From: Rothia mucilaginosa
Lineage (GTDB): Bacteria; Actinomycetota; Actinomycetes; Actinomycetales; Micrococcaceae
DNA length: 64,000 nt
Reading direction: 5' to 3'
Assembly (NCBI RefSeq): GCF_019334805.1
Contig: NZ_CP079822.1
Location: 1,302,001 to 1,366,000 of the forward strand
Made by a program: the position numbers and the translations under genes. The notes beneath the pieces were generated by a model that did not search any database, was not told where the DNA came from, and was given only the letters and a program-made list of their open reading frames with translations. Positions 44,152 through 53,575 of this stretch are shown here, piece after piece (position 1 is the first letter of the stretch; each line of letters begins with the position of its first letter).

Positions 44152-46734
44152 ATGTTTGAACGCTTTACCGATCGAGCTCGGCGTGTTGTGGTGCTTGCCC
44201 AGGAAGAGGCACGCATGCTCAACCACAACTATATCGGTACCGAACACCTTCTGCTCGGTCTGATTCACGAGGGCGAAGGCATCGGTGCCCGCGCCCTGGA
44301 ATCATTGGGCGTTACCCTGAACGCAGTACGTGAGCAGGTTCAGGACATCGTCGGCCCCGGCCCCCAGGCGCCTAACGGCCATATCCCCTTCACCCCGCGT
44401 GCGAAGAAGGTTCTCGAACTGTCCATGCGCGAGGCTATTCAGCTGAACCACGGCTACATCGGCACCGAACACATCCTGCTGGGCATGGTTCGTGCAAACG
44501 AGGGCGTGGCAAACCAGGTGCTGGTCAAGCTGGGCGCTGAGCCCGCTGCCGTGCGCCAGGCTGTTATGGACCTGATTTCCGGCTACCCCGGTAACAACTC
44601 TGGCGATAAGGAAACCGCCGGCGTGGGTGCAGGTAACTCTCGCGAAGGCACTCCCGCGGGTTCGACCATCCTGGATCAGTTCGGCCGCAACCTCACCGCA
44701 GCAGCGCGTGAGGGCGAGCTGGACCCGGTCATCGGCCGCCACAAGGAGATGGAACGCGTCATGCAGGTCCTCTCCCGCCGTACTAAGAACAACCCCGTGC
44801 TGATTGGTGAGCCCGGCGTCGGTAAGACCGCCGTCGTGGAGGGCCTGGCACAGGCTATCGTGCACGGTGACGTTCCCGAAACCCTCAAGGACAAGCACCT
44901 GTACACCCTGGACCTGGGCTCCCTGGTCGCAGGTTCGCGCTACCGCGGTGACTTCGAAGAGCGCCTGAAGAAGGTCCTGAAGGAAATCCGCTCCCGCGGC
45001 GACATCATCCTGTTCATTGACGAGATTCACACCCTCGTTGGTGCAGGTGCCGCAGAGGGCGCGATTGACGCTGCCTCCATCCTCAAGCCCATGCTGGCTC
45101 GAGGCGAACTGCAGACCATCGGTGCAACCACCCTGGACGAGTACCGCAAGCACATTGAGAAGGACGCCGCTCTGGAGCGCCGCTTCCAGCCGATTCAGGT
45201 TGAGGAGCCCTCTCAGGAGCTTGCCGTGCAAATCCTCAAGGGTGTGCGCGATAAGTACGAGGCGCACCACCGCGTCACCATTACCGACGAGGCCATTGAG
45301 ACTGCCGTGAACCTTGCGGCACGCTACATCTCTGACCGCTTCCTGCCGGATAAGGCTGTCGACCTGATTGACGAGGCGGGCGCACGTCTGCGCATCAAGC
45401 GCATGACCGCACCCCCGGAAATCAAGATGCTCGACGAGAAGGCAGCCAAGTTGCGCCAGCAGAAGGAAGACGCCATCAACTCCCAGGATTACGAGAAGGC
45501 CGCAGGCCTGCGTGATCAGGAGCAGAAGGTCCTGGCTGAGAAGGAAGAAGCCGAGAAGGCATGGCGCGAAGGCGGCGACGCATTCGGCACCGTGACCCCC
45601 GAGGTTATTTCTGAGGTTCTGGCCGCTTCCACCGGTGTTCCCGTCTACAAGATCACCGAGGAAGAGTCCAGCCGCCTGCTGACCATGGAGCAGGAGCTCC
45701 ACAAGCGCGTCATCGGTCAGGATCACGCTATTGCGGCGCTGTCCCGCGCTATTCGCCGTACCCGCGCAGGTCTGAAGGACCCGCGCCGCCCCGGTGGTTC
45801 GTTCATCTTCGCCGGCCCGACCGGTGTGGGTAAGACCGAGCTTGCCAAGGCACTTGCCGAGTTCCTGTTCGGCGATGAGGATTCGCTCATCACCCTGGAT
45901 ATGTCCGAGTACCAGGAGAAGCACACCGTCTCCCGTCTGTTCGGTGCGCCTCCCGGCTACGTTGGCTACGATGAGGGCGGCCAGCTGACCGAGAAGGTCC
46001 GCCGCAAGCCCTTCTCCGTGGTCCTGTTCGACGAGGTTGAGAAGGCTCATGCCGACCTGTTCAACTCGCTGCTGCAGATCCTGGAAGACGGTCGACTGAC
46101 CGACTCGCAGGGTCGCGTGGTGGACTTCAAGAACACCGTCATCATCATGACCACCAACCTGGGTTCGCGTGACGTGAACCGCCGCATCCCGGTTGGTTTC
46201 CAGGCGATGGACGACACCGCAGCCGACTACGAGCGCATGCAGGCACGCGTGATGGAGAACCTCAAGGAGCACTTCCGCCCCGAGTTCCTCAACCGTGTGG
46301 ACGACATCATTGTCTTCCCGCAGCTCTCCGAGTCTGAGATTCTGCAGATTGTGGACCTGTTCGTGGGCCGCCTGGCTAAGCGCCTGGCGGAGCAGGATAT
46401 GTCCATTGAGCTGACCAACGCTGCGAAGGTTCTCATGGCGGCTAAGGGTTACGACCCGTCCATGGGTGCTCGTCCTCTGCGCCGCGAGATGCAGCGCAAC
46501 ATTGAGGACGCCCTGTCTGAGAAGATCCTCTTCGGCGACATCAAGCCCGGCGAGAAGATCACCGTGGACGTTGAGGGTGAGGGCGACTCCGCGAAGTTCG
46601 TCTTCTCTTCTCAGCCGATGAAGGAGCTGGCTCTGGATTCGGTGCAGGAGCTGAACGAGGGCGAGTCTTCCGAGGCTCCCGCTGAGACTCCCGCAGCTGA
46701 GGCACCTGCCGCTGAGGGTCAGGGCAACGACTAG
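44152..46734 (+). CDS. clpC: ClpC-type AAA+ unfoldase
   Basis: An 860-residue Hsp100 partner of ClpP. Two N-terminal Clp repeats (about 1-145) begin [20 protein letters not shown] and contain GTEHLLLGL and GTEHILLGM. Then follow AAA module 1 (GEPGVGKT, about 219; [19 protein letters not shown]), a UVR-type middle segment (about 440-460), and AAA module 2 (GPTGVGKT, about 557; LFDEVEKAH). The last 30 residues are an acidic Ala/Pro/Glu tail. The start has aaggag upstream. It is monocistronic. Confidence 0.97.
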   Translation: MFERFTDRARRVVVLAQEEARMLNHNYIGTEHLLLGLIHEGEGIGARALESLGVTLNAVREQVQDIVGPGPQAPNGHIPFTPRAKKVLELSMREAIQLNHGYIGTEHILLGMVRANEGVANQVLVKLGAEPAAVRQAVMDLISGYPGNNSGDKETAGVGAGNSREGTPAGSTILDQFGRNLTAAAREGELDPVIGRHKEMERVMQVLSRRTKNNPVLIGEPGVGKTAVVEGLAQAIVHGDVPETLKDKHLYTLDLGSLVAGSRYRGDFEERLKKVLKEIRSRGDIILFIDEIHTLVGAGAAEGAIDAASILKPMLARGELQTIGATTLDEYRKHIEKDAALERRFQPIQVEEPSQELAVQILKGVRDKYEAHHRVTITDEAIETAVNLAARYISDRFLPDKAVDLIDEAGARLRIKRMTAPPEIKMLDEKAAKLRQQKEDAINSQDYEKAAGLRDQEQKVLAEKEEAEKAWREGGDAFGTVTPEVISEVLAASTGVPVYKITEEESSRLLTMEQELHKRVIGQDHAIAALSRAIRRTRAGLKDPRRPGGSFIFAGPTGVGKTELAKALAEFLFGDEDSLITLDMSEYQEKHTVSRLFGAPPGYVGYDEGGQLTEKVRRKPFSVVLFDEVEKAHADLFNSLLQILEDGRLTDSQGRVVDFKNTVIIMTTNLGSRDVNRRIPVGFQAMDDTAADYERMQARVMENLKEHFRPEFLNRVDDIIVFPQLSESEILQIVDLFVGRLAKRLAEQDMSIELTNAAKVLMAAKGYDPSMGARPLRREMQRNIEDALSEKILFGDIKPGEKITVDVEGEGDSAKFVFSSQPMKELALDSVQELNEGESSEAPAETPAAEAPAAEGQGND

Positions 46735-46774
46735 GCTCTGGAATAAGCTCTAGGTAGCTAGGCTTTAGCGCACT

Positions 46775-46828
46775 AAACGCCTGTGGGGCGGTACCGGAAT
46801 CATCCGGTGCCGCCCCACAGGCGTTTCT
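46775..46828. terminator. Bidirectional terminator between clpC and mutY
   Basis: A 23-bp stem, aaacgcctgtggggcggtac... with its complement ending gcgttt, and a short loop. Confidence 0.9.
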
Positions 46829-46868
46829 ATGCTTTTGGGAGGCTCCAGGAGCTCCTCTGCGGCGGGTA

Positions 46869-47936
46869 CTAGAGCGAGACGAGCACACTATCGCCCTGCG
46901 TGACTTCGCGGGCGAGAGAGTCCGCCAGCAGCCCCGCGTAGCAGCGCTGCAGCTGCTCGGTGGCGGGGGAGAGGGCGTACAGCGCCTTCAGTGGACGATG
47001 CACCGCGGCGGGTGCATCAGCCGGGAACGTAAAGTCTGGCGAAGAGGCTGCAACGGGTGAAGAGGTCGTATCGCCAGCCGAGGCTACACCCGCACCTACT
47101 CCCGCACCCAGGATGAGCTCGCGATTCACCGGCTCATGTGCCGCACGCAGCACCGCCATGACCGCACCGCGCACCTGGCGGTCCGTGCCGTGCCAACTCT
47201 GGCCCTTGGGGGTGTAGTCCGCCTCCGGCTTGCCCGCCGCAACCCAGGCGCACAGATCCTCCACCGGGCACAGTTCGCAGGTCGGGGACTTTGCCGTGCA
47301 GACCAGCGCACCGAGCTCCATGGTCGCCGCATTCCACAGGCAGGAGGTGGGGGTATCGGCGGGCATGAGCGCCTCCGCCAGGCGAGTCTCAGCCGCCGTC
47401 AACGAACGCGAGGGTAGCGCCTTACCGGATACCGCACGGGCGTGCACGCGGCGGATATTCGTATCAATGACCGTGGCGCGCAGACCGAACGCGAACACGC
47501 TAATCGCCGCCGCCGTGTAAGAACCCACGCCCGGCAGAGCCAGCAGCTCCTCGTAGTCGGCGGGAACCTTACCGCCGTGCTGCTCCACAATCGCCACAGC
47601 GGCACCGTGCAGACGCTGCGCGCGGCGCGGGTAACCCAGGCGGCCCCAGGCGCGCACCGCCTCCGAGGCGGGCTCGGCGGCAAGGTCGGCGGGGGTGGGC
47701 CAGCGGCGCATCCACTCCTCCCACACGGGTAGAACGCGTTTGACGGGGGTCTGCTGCAGCATAAACTCGCTGACCATCACGCCCCAGGGGGTGCACTCGT
47801 CACGACGCCACGGCAAATCGCGTGCCTGGTCGAGGAACCACCCGTTGATTCGGCGGTGGAGCGCCTCGGTATTCGTGCCTTCGGGCAGGGCCGGTTCGGG
47901 GCGTGTGCGTGCGGTGCGGTTGGGCTCTGAGGTCAT
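46869..47936 (-). CDS. mutY: A/G-specific adenine DNA glycosylase
   Basis: A 355-residue HhH-GPD glycosylase that removes A mispaired with 8-oxoguanine. The catalytic Glu is in SEFMLQQT, the helix-hairpin-helix in LPGVGSYTAAAI and the catalytic Asp in VIDTNIRRV. The 4Fe-4S cluster cysteines have C-x6-C-x2-C-x5-C spacing (CTAKSPTCELCPVEDLC). A less conserved C-terminal region replaces the usual NUDIX-like domain in part. TAGGCT ends 6 nt before the ATG, suggesting a leaderless mRNA. Confidence 0.94.
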   Translation of the reverse strand: MTSEPNRTARTRPEPALPEGTNTEALHRRINGWFLDQARDLPWRRDECTPWGVMVSEFMLQQTPVKRVLPVWEEWMRRWPTPADLAAEPASEAVRAWGRLGYPRRAQRLHGAAVAIVEQHGGKVPADYEELLALPGVGSYTAAAISVFAFGLRATVIDTNIRRVHARAVSGKALPSRSLTAAETRLAEALMPADTPTSCLWNAATMELGALVCTAKSPTCELCPVEDLCAWVAAGKPEADYTPKGQSWHGTDRQVRGAVMAVLRAAHEPVNRELILGAGVGAGVASAGDTTSSPVAASSPDFTFPADAPAAVHRPLKALYALSPATEQLQRCYAGLLADSLAREVTQGDSVLVSL

Positions 47937-48029
47937 CCGAAAAGCCTACGCCACAGGGCATATATTCCCAAAACTGCATGAACAGAGTTCACTGTGATTC
48001 TCAGGGTTAAACCCGGTATCCTTAAGAGT

Positions 48030-48827
48030 ATGTCTGAAAATGGTCCCGTTCTGCCTCCCGAAGTCTACCGCCGCCGTCGCATCGTGGCGGTTATTGCTCT
48101 GCTCGCTGTCATTCTGCTGTTGGTCGCTGGCGTGACCTCCATGGTCGGCATGATTAACGGCAAGAAGGACGCCACTGTAGCCTCCACCGCGACGCCTTCC
48201 GGCGCGCCCTTCCAGAGCTTCAGCGCTCGCCCCTCCGAAACTGCTTCGGCAACCCCGTCCGCTAGCGCGACTGCCTCTGCAACCGCGTCGGCTACTGCTT
48301 CGGCAACCCCCTCGGTGACCGCTTCTGCGGCACCCACTGCAAGCGTGACCACCGCCGCGGCAACCCCTGCGGCAACCACCCCCGCGGCGACCCCGACTAC
48401 CCCCGCACCGGCACCCTCGGTGACCACTGCGGCTGTTGCTGCGGCGTGCACCGCGAACGACCTGAAGGTGACCGTCACCCCCGCGAAGCGTACCTTCGCA
48501 GCCGGTGAGCAGGTGTCCTTCCACGTGACCTACACGAACTCCTCGAAGACCCCCTGCGCTGTGGGCGGCGAGGGTGCGAACACCGGCGTGGACCTGAACA
48601 TTACCTCCGGTGCAGCTCAGGTGTACACCCGTAGCCTGTGCGCGGCGACCGCCGTTCAGAAGGCTGAGGTAGCCGCAGGTGCCGAGGGCGCAACCGACCT
48701 GGCGTGGGACCGTAAGATCAACGTTCTGGGTTGCTCCTCCGCTTCGACCGCTCAGAAGGGATCTTACTGGGCGACTGCCACGGTGAATGGTGTGACTTCG
48801 GCTCAGGTGAACTTTGTGATTCAGTAG
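48030..48827 (+). CDS. Membrane-anchored protein with Ala/Thr/Ser/Pro linker and extracellular domain
   Basis: A 265-residue protein. One span (about 20-42) follows a short basic cytoplasmic tail. Residues about 48-145 are almost only Ala, Thr, Ser and Pro with many repeats (SATASATASATASATPS). The C-terminal 120 residues look like an all-beta domain with four cysteines that could form disulfides. I do not recognise the family. The ATG at 48030 is supported by TATCCT ending 7 nt upstream (leaderless). It is divergent from mutY. Confidence 0.72.
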   Translation: MSENGPVLPPEVYRRRRIVAVIALLAVILLLVAGVTSMVGMINGKKDATVASTATPSGAPFQSFSARPSETASATPSASATASATASATASATPSVTASAAPTASVTTAAATPAATTPAATPTTPAPAPSVTTAAVAAACTANDLKVTVTPAKRTFAAGEQVSFHVTYTNSSKTPCAVGGEGANTGVDLNITSGAAQVYTRSLCAATAVQKAEVAAGAEGATDLAWDRKINVLGCSSASTAQKGSYWATATVNGVTSAQVNFVIQ

Positions 48828-48863
48828 TTCACTTCTATAGTTTTCGCCCGTGAATGGGCACGC

Positions 48864-48880
48864 AAAAGCCCCCGTGCTGG
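48864..48880 (+). terminator. Left arm of a terminator split by the IS element
   Basis: aaaagcccccgtgctgg is complementary to the segment at 50364-50380. Without the IS the two arms and a loop of about 7 nt would form a strong bidirectional terminator after the 48030 gene. Confidence 0.8.
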
Positions 48881-48923
48881 ATTGAACTGCGCCCCGAAAC
48901 TTGGACGCATTAAATAGTAACCC

Positions 48924-49784
48924 TTACACAGCTTCCAACAGGGCCTGATCCCGGTACTCCACCGGGGTCAGGCCCCTAAGCTTCACCTGGCGCCTTGCTG
49001 TGTTCCAATGCGTAATATAGGCGTCAAGGTCAGCTTTGAAACTCTCAAAAGTCAGCCAATCCTGCCCACGGAAAAACTCATCCTTAAGATGCCCAAAGAC
49101 TTGCTCGGTGGCGCCATTATCAATGCAGTTGCCTTTACGCGACATACTCTGGATAAAACCGTTCTCAGCGAGCATACTGATGTAGGTCTCGTGCTGATAC
49201 TGCCACCCCATATCCGAGTGCAAAATCGGCTTAGCTCCCTCGGGTTTGGCCTCCATGAGTACCTGAAGCATCTCTTGTTGCTGGACGAGATTGGGACACA
49301 TCGAGATAGAGTGAGCAACAATCTCCTTGCTGGCAAAGTCATAAACCGGCGCCAGGTAGGCCTTACCGAAGGAAAGCTTAAACTCGGTAACATCGGTACC
49401 CAACTTCTGCCAAGGACCGGTCGCCGTGAAGTCGCGACCGATGATGTTCTCAAAACTTTGCCCCACGTCCCCCTTGTAAGAGTTGTACCTGCGGTAGGGC
49501 CTCTGGCGGCGTATACCGCAACGCAACCCCATCTGACGCATCATCTTCAAAACCGTCTTATCGGCGATACGCACCCCTTCCTCAGCGCGCAGACACATGG
49601 CCACCTGCCTGTGACCGCACCCGTTAGGGGTACGCGAAAAGATCTGGGCAACCTTGGCACGTAGCTGCACTCTGGTTGGCTGCTGGGGATGAGCCAACGC
49701 GTAGTAGTAGCTCGATTTGGCAAGGCCAGCCACCTCAAGGAGGTCGTACAGCTTGTGCCCGTGCCCTGAAAGCTCAGCGACCAC
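48924..49784 (-). CDS. IS3-family transposase OrfB (DDE integrase core)
   Basis: A 286-residue catalytic subunit. The DDE acidic residues are visible in GTDVTEF, HSDMGWQY and DNGATEQVFGHLKDE; the N-terminal HTH_21-like segment has YGCGHRQV-type spacing (GCGHRQVAMCL) before KMMRQMGL. Its GTG start overlaps the orfA stop by one base. It is normally made as an OrfAB fusion by -1 frameshift at the A7 run (49841-49835); the frame is open from there into orfB. Confidence 0.93.
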   Translation of the reverse strand: MVAELSGHGHKLYDLLEVAGLAKSSYYYALAHPQQPTRVQLRAKVAQIFSRTPNGCGHRQVAMCLRAEEGVRIADKTVLKMMRQMGLRCGIRRQRPYRRYNSYKGDVGQSFENIIGRDFTATGPWQKLGTDVTEFKLSFGKAYLAPVYDFASKEIVAHSISMCPNLVQQQEMLQVLMEAKPEGAKPILHSDMGWQYQHETYISMLAENGFIQSMSRKGNCIDNGATEQVFGHLKDEFFRGQDWLTFESFKADLDAYITHWNTARRQVKLRGLTPVEYRDQALLEAV

Positions 49785-50296
49785 TAGGGCTTTGTCCCGG
49801 TTTGGGAGCGCCTCTGCGCCTTCAGGGCAATCGATTTTTTTAGGTACGCCACCTGCGCCTCAAGCTTGCGCACACGCTCGGCAAGTTCCTCCTCACGCGT
49901 TAGCGGCACCGCCCGCACCGACCCCTTCGGCCTGCCCTTGGGCTTAGGCTTAAGCGCCTGCGCGCCGCCTTCACGGTACAGCCTGCACCACTGCTTCAAC
50001 GGTGTAGCGCTTGCAATACCGAAGCGCATCATTGCTTCAGGCTTACTCATCCCACCGTCAACCACGGCCCTTGCTGCGGCGACCTTGGTCTCGTAGTCGT
50101 ATCTGGCCTGCTTTACTCCCATGGCAAGAAGCCCGTCCTTCCCGATGACGCGGTACGTTTTCTGCCACTCTCTCACAGTCGCGGCAGACATACCAAGCTT
50201 CTTGGCGGTCAGACCATAGCCGAATCCTCTCTCGAACATTTGCGCTGCTTGCTCCCGGAGCAAACGATCATGCCTCATTCCCAGATTTATAGACAT
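49784..50296 (-). CDS. IS3-family OrfA (HTH protein)
   Basis: A 170-residue DNA-binding protein with two helix-turn-helix units (about 15-50, YGLTAKKLGMSAATVREW; about 70-105, MSKPEAMMRFGIASATPLKQW). A leucine-zipper-like C-terminus (LAERVRKLEAQVAYLKKSI) follows. CTA AAA AAA near its end is a canonical slippery heptamer for OrfAB synthesis. It recognises the IS ends. Confidence 0.92.
   Translation of the reverse strand: MSINLGMRHDRLLREQAAQMFERGFGYGLTAKKLGMSAATVREWQKTYRVIGKDGLLAMGVKQARYDYETKVAAARAVVDGGMSKPEAMMRFGIASATPLKQWCRLYREGGAQALKPKPKGRPKGSVRAVPLTREEELAERVRKLEAQVAYLKKSIALKAQRRSQTGTKP
49835..49841 (-). promoter_or_regulatory. A-AAA-AAA programmed -1 frameshift site in the IS
   Basis: Seven A residues on the minus strand, in zero-frame phasing A_AAA_AAA, 49 bp before the orfA stop. 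The -1 frame continues open through 19 codons into orfB. Confidence 0.85.
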
Positions 50297-50363
50297 GAAA
50301 AGCCTCCCATTTCCTGGACTTCATTTTTGTTGTCCAAGAAACGGGAGGCAGTTCAGATATTCT

Positions 50364-50385
50364 CCGGCACGGGGGCTTTTTGTAT
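50364..50385. terminator. Right arm of the IS-split terminator
   Basis: ccggcacgggggctttt followed by ttg; complementary to 48864-48880. It now stands alone downstream of the small membrane gene. Confidence 0.8.
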
Positions 50386-50402
50386 AGGTCTATTGCGTGG
50401 CG

Positions 50403-50642
50403 CTATTTGGAGGCGCGAGGCTTGGCGAAGCGGCGCTCACCCAGGTACCCGAGCAGGCTACCGAATGCGGTCCACTGTAGTGCCGCCAAAAGCAGGGTGG
50501 ACAGGTCGGTCACCTCAAAGGAATTGGGGATGACCTTGAACCACAGTAGCGGCAGGTAAATCAGGAACAGAATGGGGGATGCCCATACGAAGAACGGGAC
50601 GGGGCGCTTAGCCGACGGATACTTGGTTTGCGGGTATGACAT
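50403..50642 (-). CDS. Small two-span membrane protein
   Basis: A 79-residue protein with two hydrophobic helices (about 17-37 and 47-66) and charged ends. An excellent aaggaggtcac ribosome binding site precedes the ATG, so it is very probably expressed. No family is recognised. It is convergent with the 48030 gene, whose shared terminator has been split by the IS. Confidence 0.75.
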   Translation of the reverse strand: MSYPQTKYPSAKRPVPFFVWASPILFLIYLPLLWFKVIPNSFEVTDLSTLLLAALQWTAFGSLLGYLGERRFAKPRASK

Positions 50643-50750
50643 TGTGACCTCCTTGGGGTGTCAAGGTGTGAAGGGTAACCTCCACTGTCACTACATCATA
50701 ATGCAAAAGGTTCTTGTGAGGCAGGAAAAGGCCGCCGAGTAGATGTACTT

Positions 50751-51818
50751 CTAGATGTATTTTTCTAGGCTGCTCTCGGCCATGCGGGAGAGCTGCTCAC
50801 GCACCGTGCGGGCGCGAGCCTCACCCACACCGTCCACGGCACGCAGGTCCTCAAGGGATGCCGCCATGAGAGCCTGCAGGCTGCCGAAGCGCTCCACCAG
50901 ACGCTCAGAAATAGCGTTCGGAATGCTTGGAATACCGGCGAGCAGGCGGAAGCCGCGCGGTTGCAGGGGAAGCTCCAGGTCGGGGTTCTCACCAAACCCA
51001 ACAGCGCGGGCAATCGCGCGCAGATCCACGATGTCCATATCATCCAGGTTCTGAAGCGCCTCAACGCCGGCGGTAATCAGCTCGTCGTTCACCTCGGGCA
51101 GGTAGTCGCGCAGAATCAGGTCGCTAGCGGTCATCTCGGGGGCGCGCAGCTCCTCCAGCTGCAGGGCAATGAGGCGGCCGTGCACGCCGAGCTCCAGCAC
51201 GTAGTGGCTGACCTCGCGGATAATGCGGTTCACCATCTCCATACGCTGAAGGGTCATTGCCACATCCGCCAGGGAAACGTTCGACTCAATCTCCAGGGCA
51301 GACAGGCTGGAGAGCACCGAACGCAGACGCTTCTTATAGCTTTCAAGGGTCTGAATCGCCTGGTTTGCGCGAGCCATCAGATACTGGCTGTCCTCAACCA
51401 TGTAGCGGGTGCCGTCAACGTACACCGAAATCACGGACATCGAGGCACTCACCGAAATCACCGGGAAACCGGTCTGAATGGCGGTGCGTTCGGCGGTGCG
51501 GTGGCGGGTGCCGGACTCGTTTGTCTCAATGGAGGCGTCTGGCATGAGCTGCACGCCGGCGTGCAACAGGCGGGTGGCGTCGCGGTCGCAGATGATAGCG
51601 CCGTCCATCTTCGCCAGCTCGCGCAGGCGGGTTGCCGAGAACTCAGTGTCGATATTGAAACCGCCCGACGACAGGGAGGATACGGTGCGGTCGGATCCGA
51701 GTACGATGAGTGCGCCCGTACGGCCACGCATGATGCGTTCCAGGCCCTCGCGGAGCTCGGTGCCGGGGGCGATTCGGGCGATAGTTTTAAGCAATAGGTC
51801 ACTATAATTCATCTGCAC
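50751..51818 (-). CDS. disA: DNA integrity scanning diadenylate cyclase
   Basis: A 355-residue protein that scans DNA and makes cyclic di-AMP. The N-terminal DAC domain has MDGAIICD (DGA motif) and GTRHRTAER (RHR motif). A helical spine and a C-terminal RuvA-like HhH domain (LQALMAASLEDLRAVDGVG) follow. I chose GTG at 51818 because TACAAT ends 7 nt upstream and overlaps the longer-frame ATG at 51827; an ATG at 51812 is another option. It is divergent from radA, a known functional partner. Confidence 0.94.
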   Translation of the reverse strand: MQMNYSDLLLKTIARIAPGTELREGLERIMRGRTGALIVLGSDRTVSSLSSGGFNIDTEFSATRLRELAKMDGAIICDRDATRLLHAGVQLMPDASIETNESGTRHRTAERTAIQTGFPVISVSASMSVISVYVDGTRYMVEDSQYLMARANQAIQTLESYKKRLRSVLSSLSALEIESNVSLADVAMTLQRMEMVNRIIREVSHYVLELGVHGRLIALQLEELRAPEMTASDLILRDYLPEVNDELITAGVEALQNLDDMDIVDLRAIARAVGFGENPDLELPLQPRGFRLLAGIPSIPNAISERLVERFGSLQALMAASLEDLRAVDGVGEARARTVREQLSRMAESSLEKYI

Positions 51819-52035
51819 AAAAAACATTGTACCCGCAAGGGTGGTTATTGAGCCAGGTCAGGGGCGGAACGGCGGGCTAAAGTGCCTCAAAAACGAACGG
51901 ATATTCTCGATATTTATACGGGAGTGTGCAGGGCTAAACTATCTGCATTTAAGAGTAAAAATATGTTCTGCGGTACCCCATTTCGCCCTGACCAAACACC
52001 GCGCACCATATTGCCCCAGACCCTAAAATAGACCC

Positions 52036-53484
52036 ATGACCGCGCGCACGAAAAACACCAAAACCGCCCCCGCCTACCGCTGCACCGAATGCGGCTGGAC
52101 CACCGCCAAATGGGTAGGCCGCTGCGGCGAATGCCAAACCTGGGGCACCGTCGAAGAAGCCGCCGGGGGCACCCGCGCGCGCACCCGCGCCGCATCCAGC
52201 GTACAGAAACCCGCCCAGCCCATCGCCGAAGTCGACTCGCGCGTAGCCGCATACATGAGCACCGGAAACCCCGAATTTGACCGCGTGCTCGGCGGCGGAC
52301 TCGTACCCGGCGCGGTCATCCTCATGGCGGGCGAACCCGGCGTGGGTAAGTCCACCCTGCTGCTGGATGTTGCCGCCACCTTCGCGCGCGGCAACGCCGG
52401 AATTGCGAGGCAGAAGGGGGTGCAGAATAACCCGGCGCAGAATAGCGCACCCCAGCCGCCGCGCCCGGTCCTGTACATTACCGGCGAGGAATCCGCCGCG
52501 CAGGTCAAGCTCCGCGCCGACCGCATCCGCGCCATCGCGGACACCCTCTACCTGACCAGCGAAACCGACCTCGGCACCGCCCTGGCGCATATTGAGCAGA
52601 TCAACCCCTCCCTGCTGGTCATTGACTCCGTGCAGACCCTCGCCTCCGCGGAAGTTGAGGGTAGCGCCGGCGGCGTGACCCAGGTGCGTGAGGTTGCCGC
52701 CTCCGTGATTGCCGCCGCGAAGGAACGCAATATGTGCACCCTGCTCGTGGGCCACGTGACCAAGGAAGGCACCATCGCCGGCCCGCGCCTGCTCGAACAC
52801 CTGGTGGACGTGGTCTGCCAGTTTGAAGGCGATAAGCACTCAAATATCCGCATGCTGCGCGCGATTAAGAACCGCTTCGGACCCACCGATGAGGTGGGCT
52901 GCTTCGACATGCACGAGGACGGTATCGCGCCGGTGCTGGACCCCTCCGGCATGTTCGTTTCGAGTACCCCGCACCCGGTGGCGGGCACCTGCGTGACCGT
53001 CACGATGGAGGGGCGCCGCCCCCTGCTCGCGGAGGTGCAGGCACTGCTGGACCAGGCGGTGGCGCCCGCCCCGCGCCGCACCGTCTCGGGCCTGGATTCA
53101 GCGCGTATTCAGATGCTATTGGCGGTGCTGCAACGCCGCGCCGGGCTGAACGTGGGCAAGCTCGACTGCTACGTCTCCACGGTGGGCGGCGCGAAAATTG
53201 CTGAGCCCGCCGCCGACCTGGCGTGCGTCATGGCGCTCGCCTCGGCGGCGCAGAATAAGCCGCTTCCGCGCAAGCTCGCGGTCTTTGGCGAGGTCGGCCT
53301 GGCGGGTGAGGTTCGCGCCGTGCCGGGCATCCGCCAGCGCATTGCAGAGGTGGGCCGCCTGGGCTTCACGCACGTGCTGGTGCCCGCCTCCCCGACCGGC
53401 GTGGGGGACGTGCCCGAGGGCGTGACCGTGCGTGAGGTAACCACCCTGGGTGAGGCGCTCGCGCTGCTCTTCCCGCAGAAGTAG
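52036..53484 (+). CDS. radA: DNA repair protein RadA
   Basis: A 482-residue RecA-like protein that drives branch migration at recombination intermediates. An N-terminal C4 zinc finger (CTECGWTTAKWVGRCGEC, about 15-32) is followed by Walker A GEPGVGKST, the RadA-specific KNRFGPTDEVG, and a C-terminal Lon-like domain with GEVGLAGEVRAVPG. TAAAAT ends 6 nt before the ATG and no Shine-Dalgarno exists, so the mRNA is probably leaderless. In the ATPase domain a short insertion (QKGVQNNPAQNSAPQPP) looks unusual. Confidence 0.96.
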   Translation: MTARTKNTKTAPAYRCTECGWTTAKWVGRCGECQTWGTVEEAAGGTRARTRAASSVQKPAQPIAEVDSRVAAYMSTGNPEFDRVLGGGLVPGAVILMAGEPGVGKSTLLLDVAATFARGNAGIARQKGVQNNPAQNSAPQPPRPVLYITGEESAAQVKLRADRIRAIADTLYLTSETDLGTALAHIEQINPSLLVIDSVQTLASAEVEGSAGGVTQVREVAASVIAAAKERNMCTLLVGHVTKEGTIAGPRLLEHLVDVVCQFEGDKHSNIRMLRAIKNRFGPTDEVGCFDMHEDGIAPVLDPSGMFVSSTPHPVAGTCVTVTMEGRRPLLAEVQALLDQAVAPAPRRTVSGLDSARIQMLLAVLQRRAGLNVGKLDCYVSTVGGAKIAEPAADLACVMALASAAQNKPLPRKLAVFGEVGLAGEVRAVPGIRQRIAEVGRLGFTHVLVPASPTGVGDVPEGVTVREVTTLGEALALLFPQK

Positions 53485-53519
53485 CCGCCCGCGCATCAAC
53501 AGCATAGAGATAGCGGAGG

Positions 53520-53565
53520 AGGGGGGCTCCCGGCTGGCGTAAATACCACCGGGAGCCCCCTCTGT
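53520..53565. terminator. Bidirectional terminator between radA and the FUSC gene
   Basis: gggggctcccgg pairs with ccgggagccccc around a 15-nt loop, followed by tct. Confidence 0.75.
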
Positions 53566-53575
53566 AGAAACACCG

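Larger units (their letters stand above)
48883..50355 (-). mobile_element. IS3-family insertion sequence (IS150-like), complete
   Basis: A 1473-bp element. The inverted ends read TGAACTGC.CCCCG...CTTGGAC on the left and TGAACTGCCTCCCG...CTTGGAC on the right. They are flanked by a 3-bp direct repeat GAT (48880-48882 and 50356-50358), the size typical of IS3 insertions. It carries orfA and orfB with an intact A7 frameshift site and complete DDE residues, so it looks functional. It is inserted in the loop of a terminator hairpin. Confidence 0.93.

Noticed and set aside
44302..46272. 656-codon open frame antisense to clpC
   Set aside because: Shadow of the clpC codon pattern; the protein is Leu/Val/Gln/His-rich without domains.
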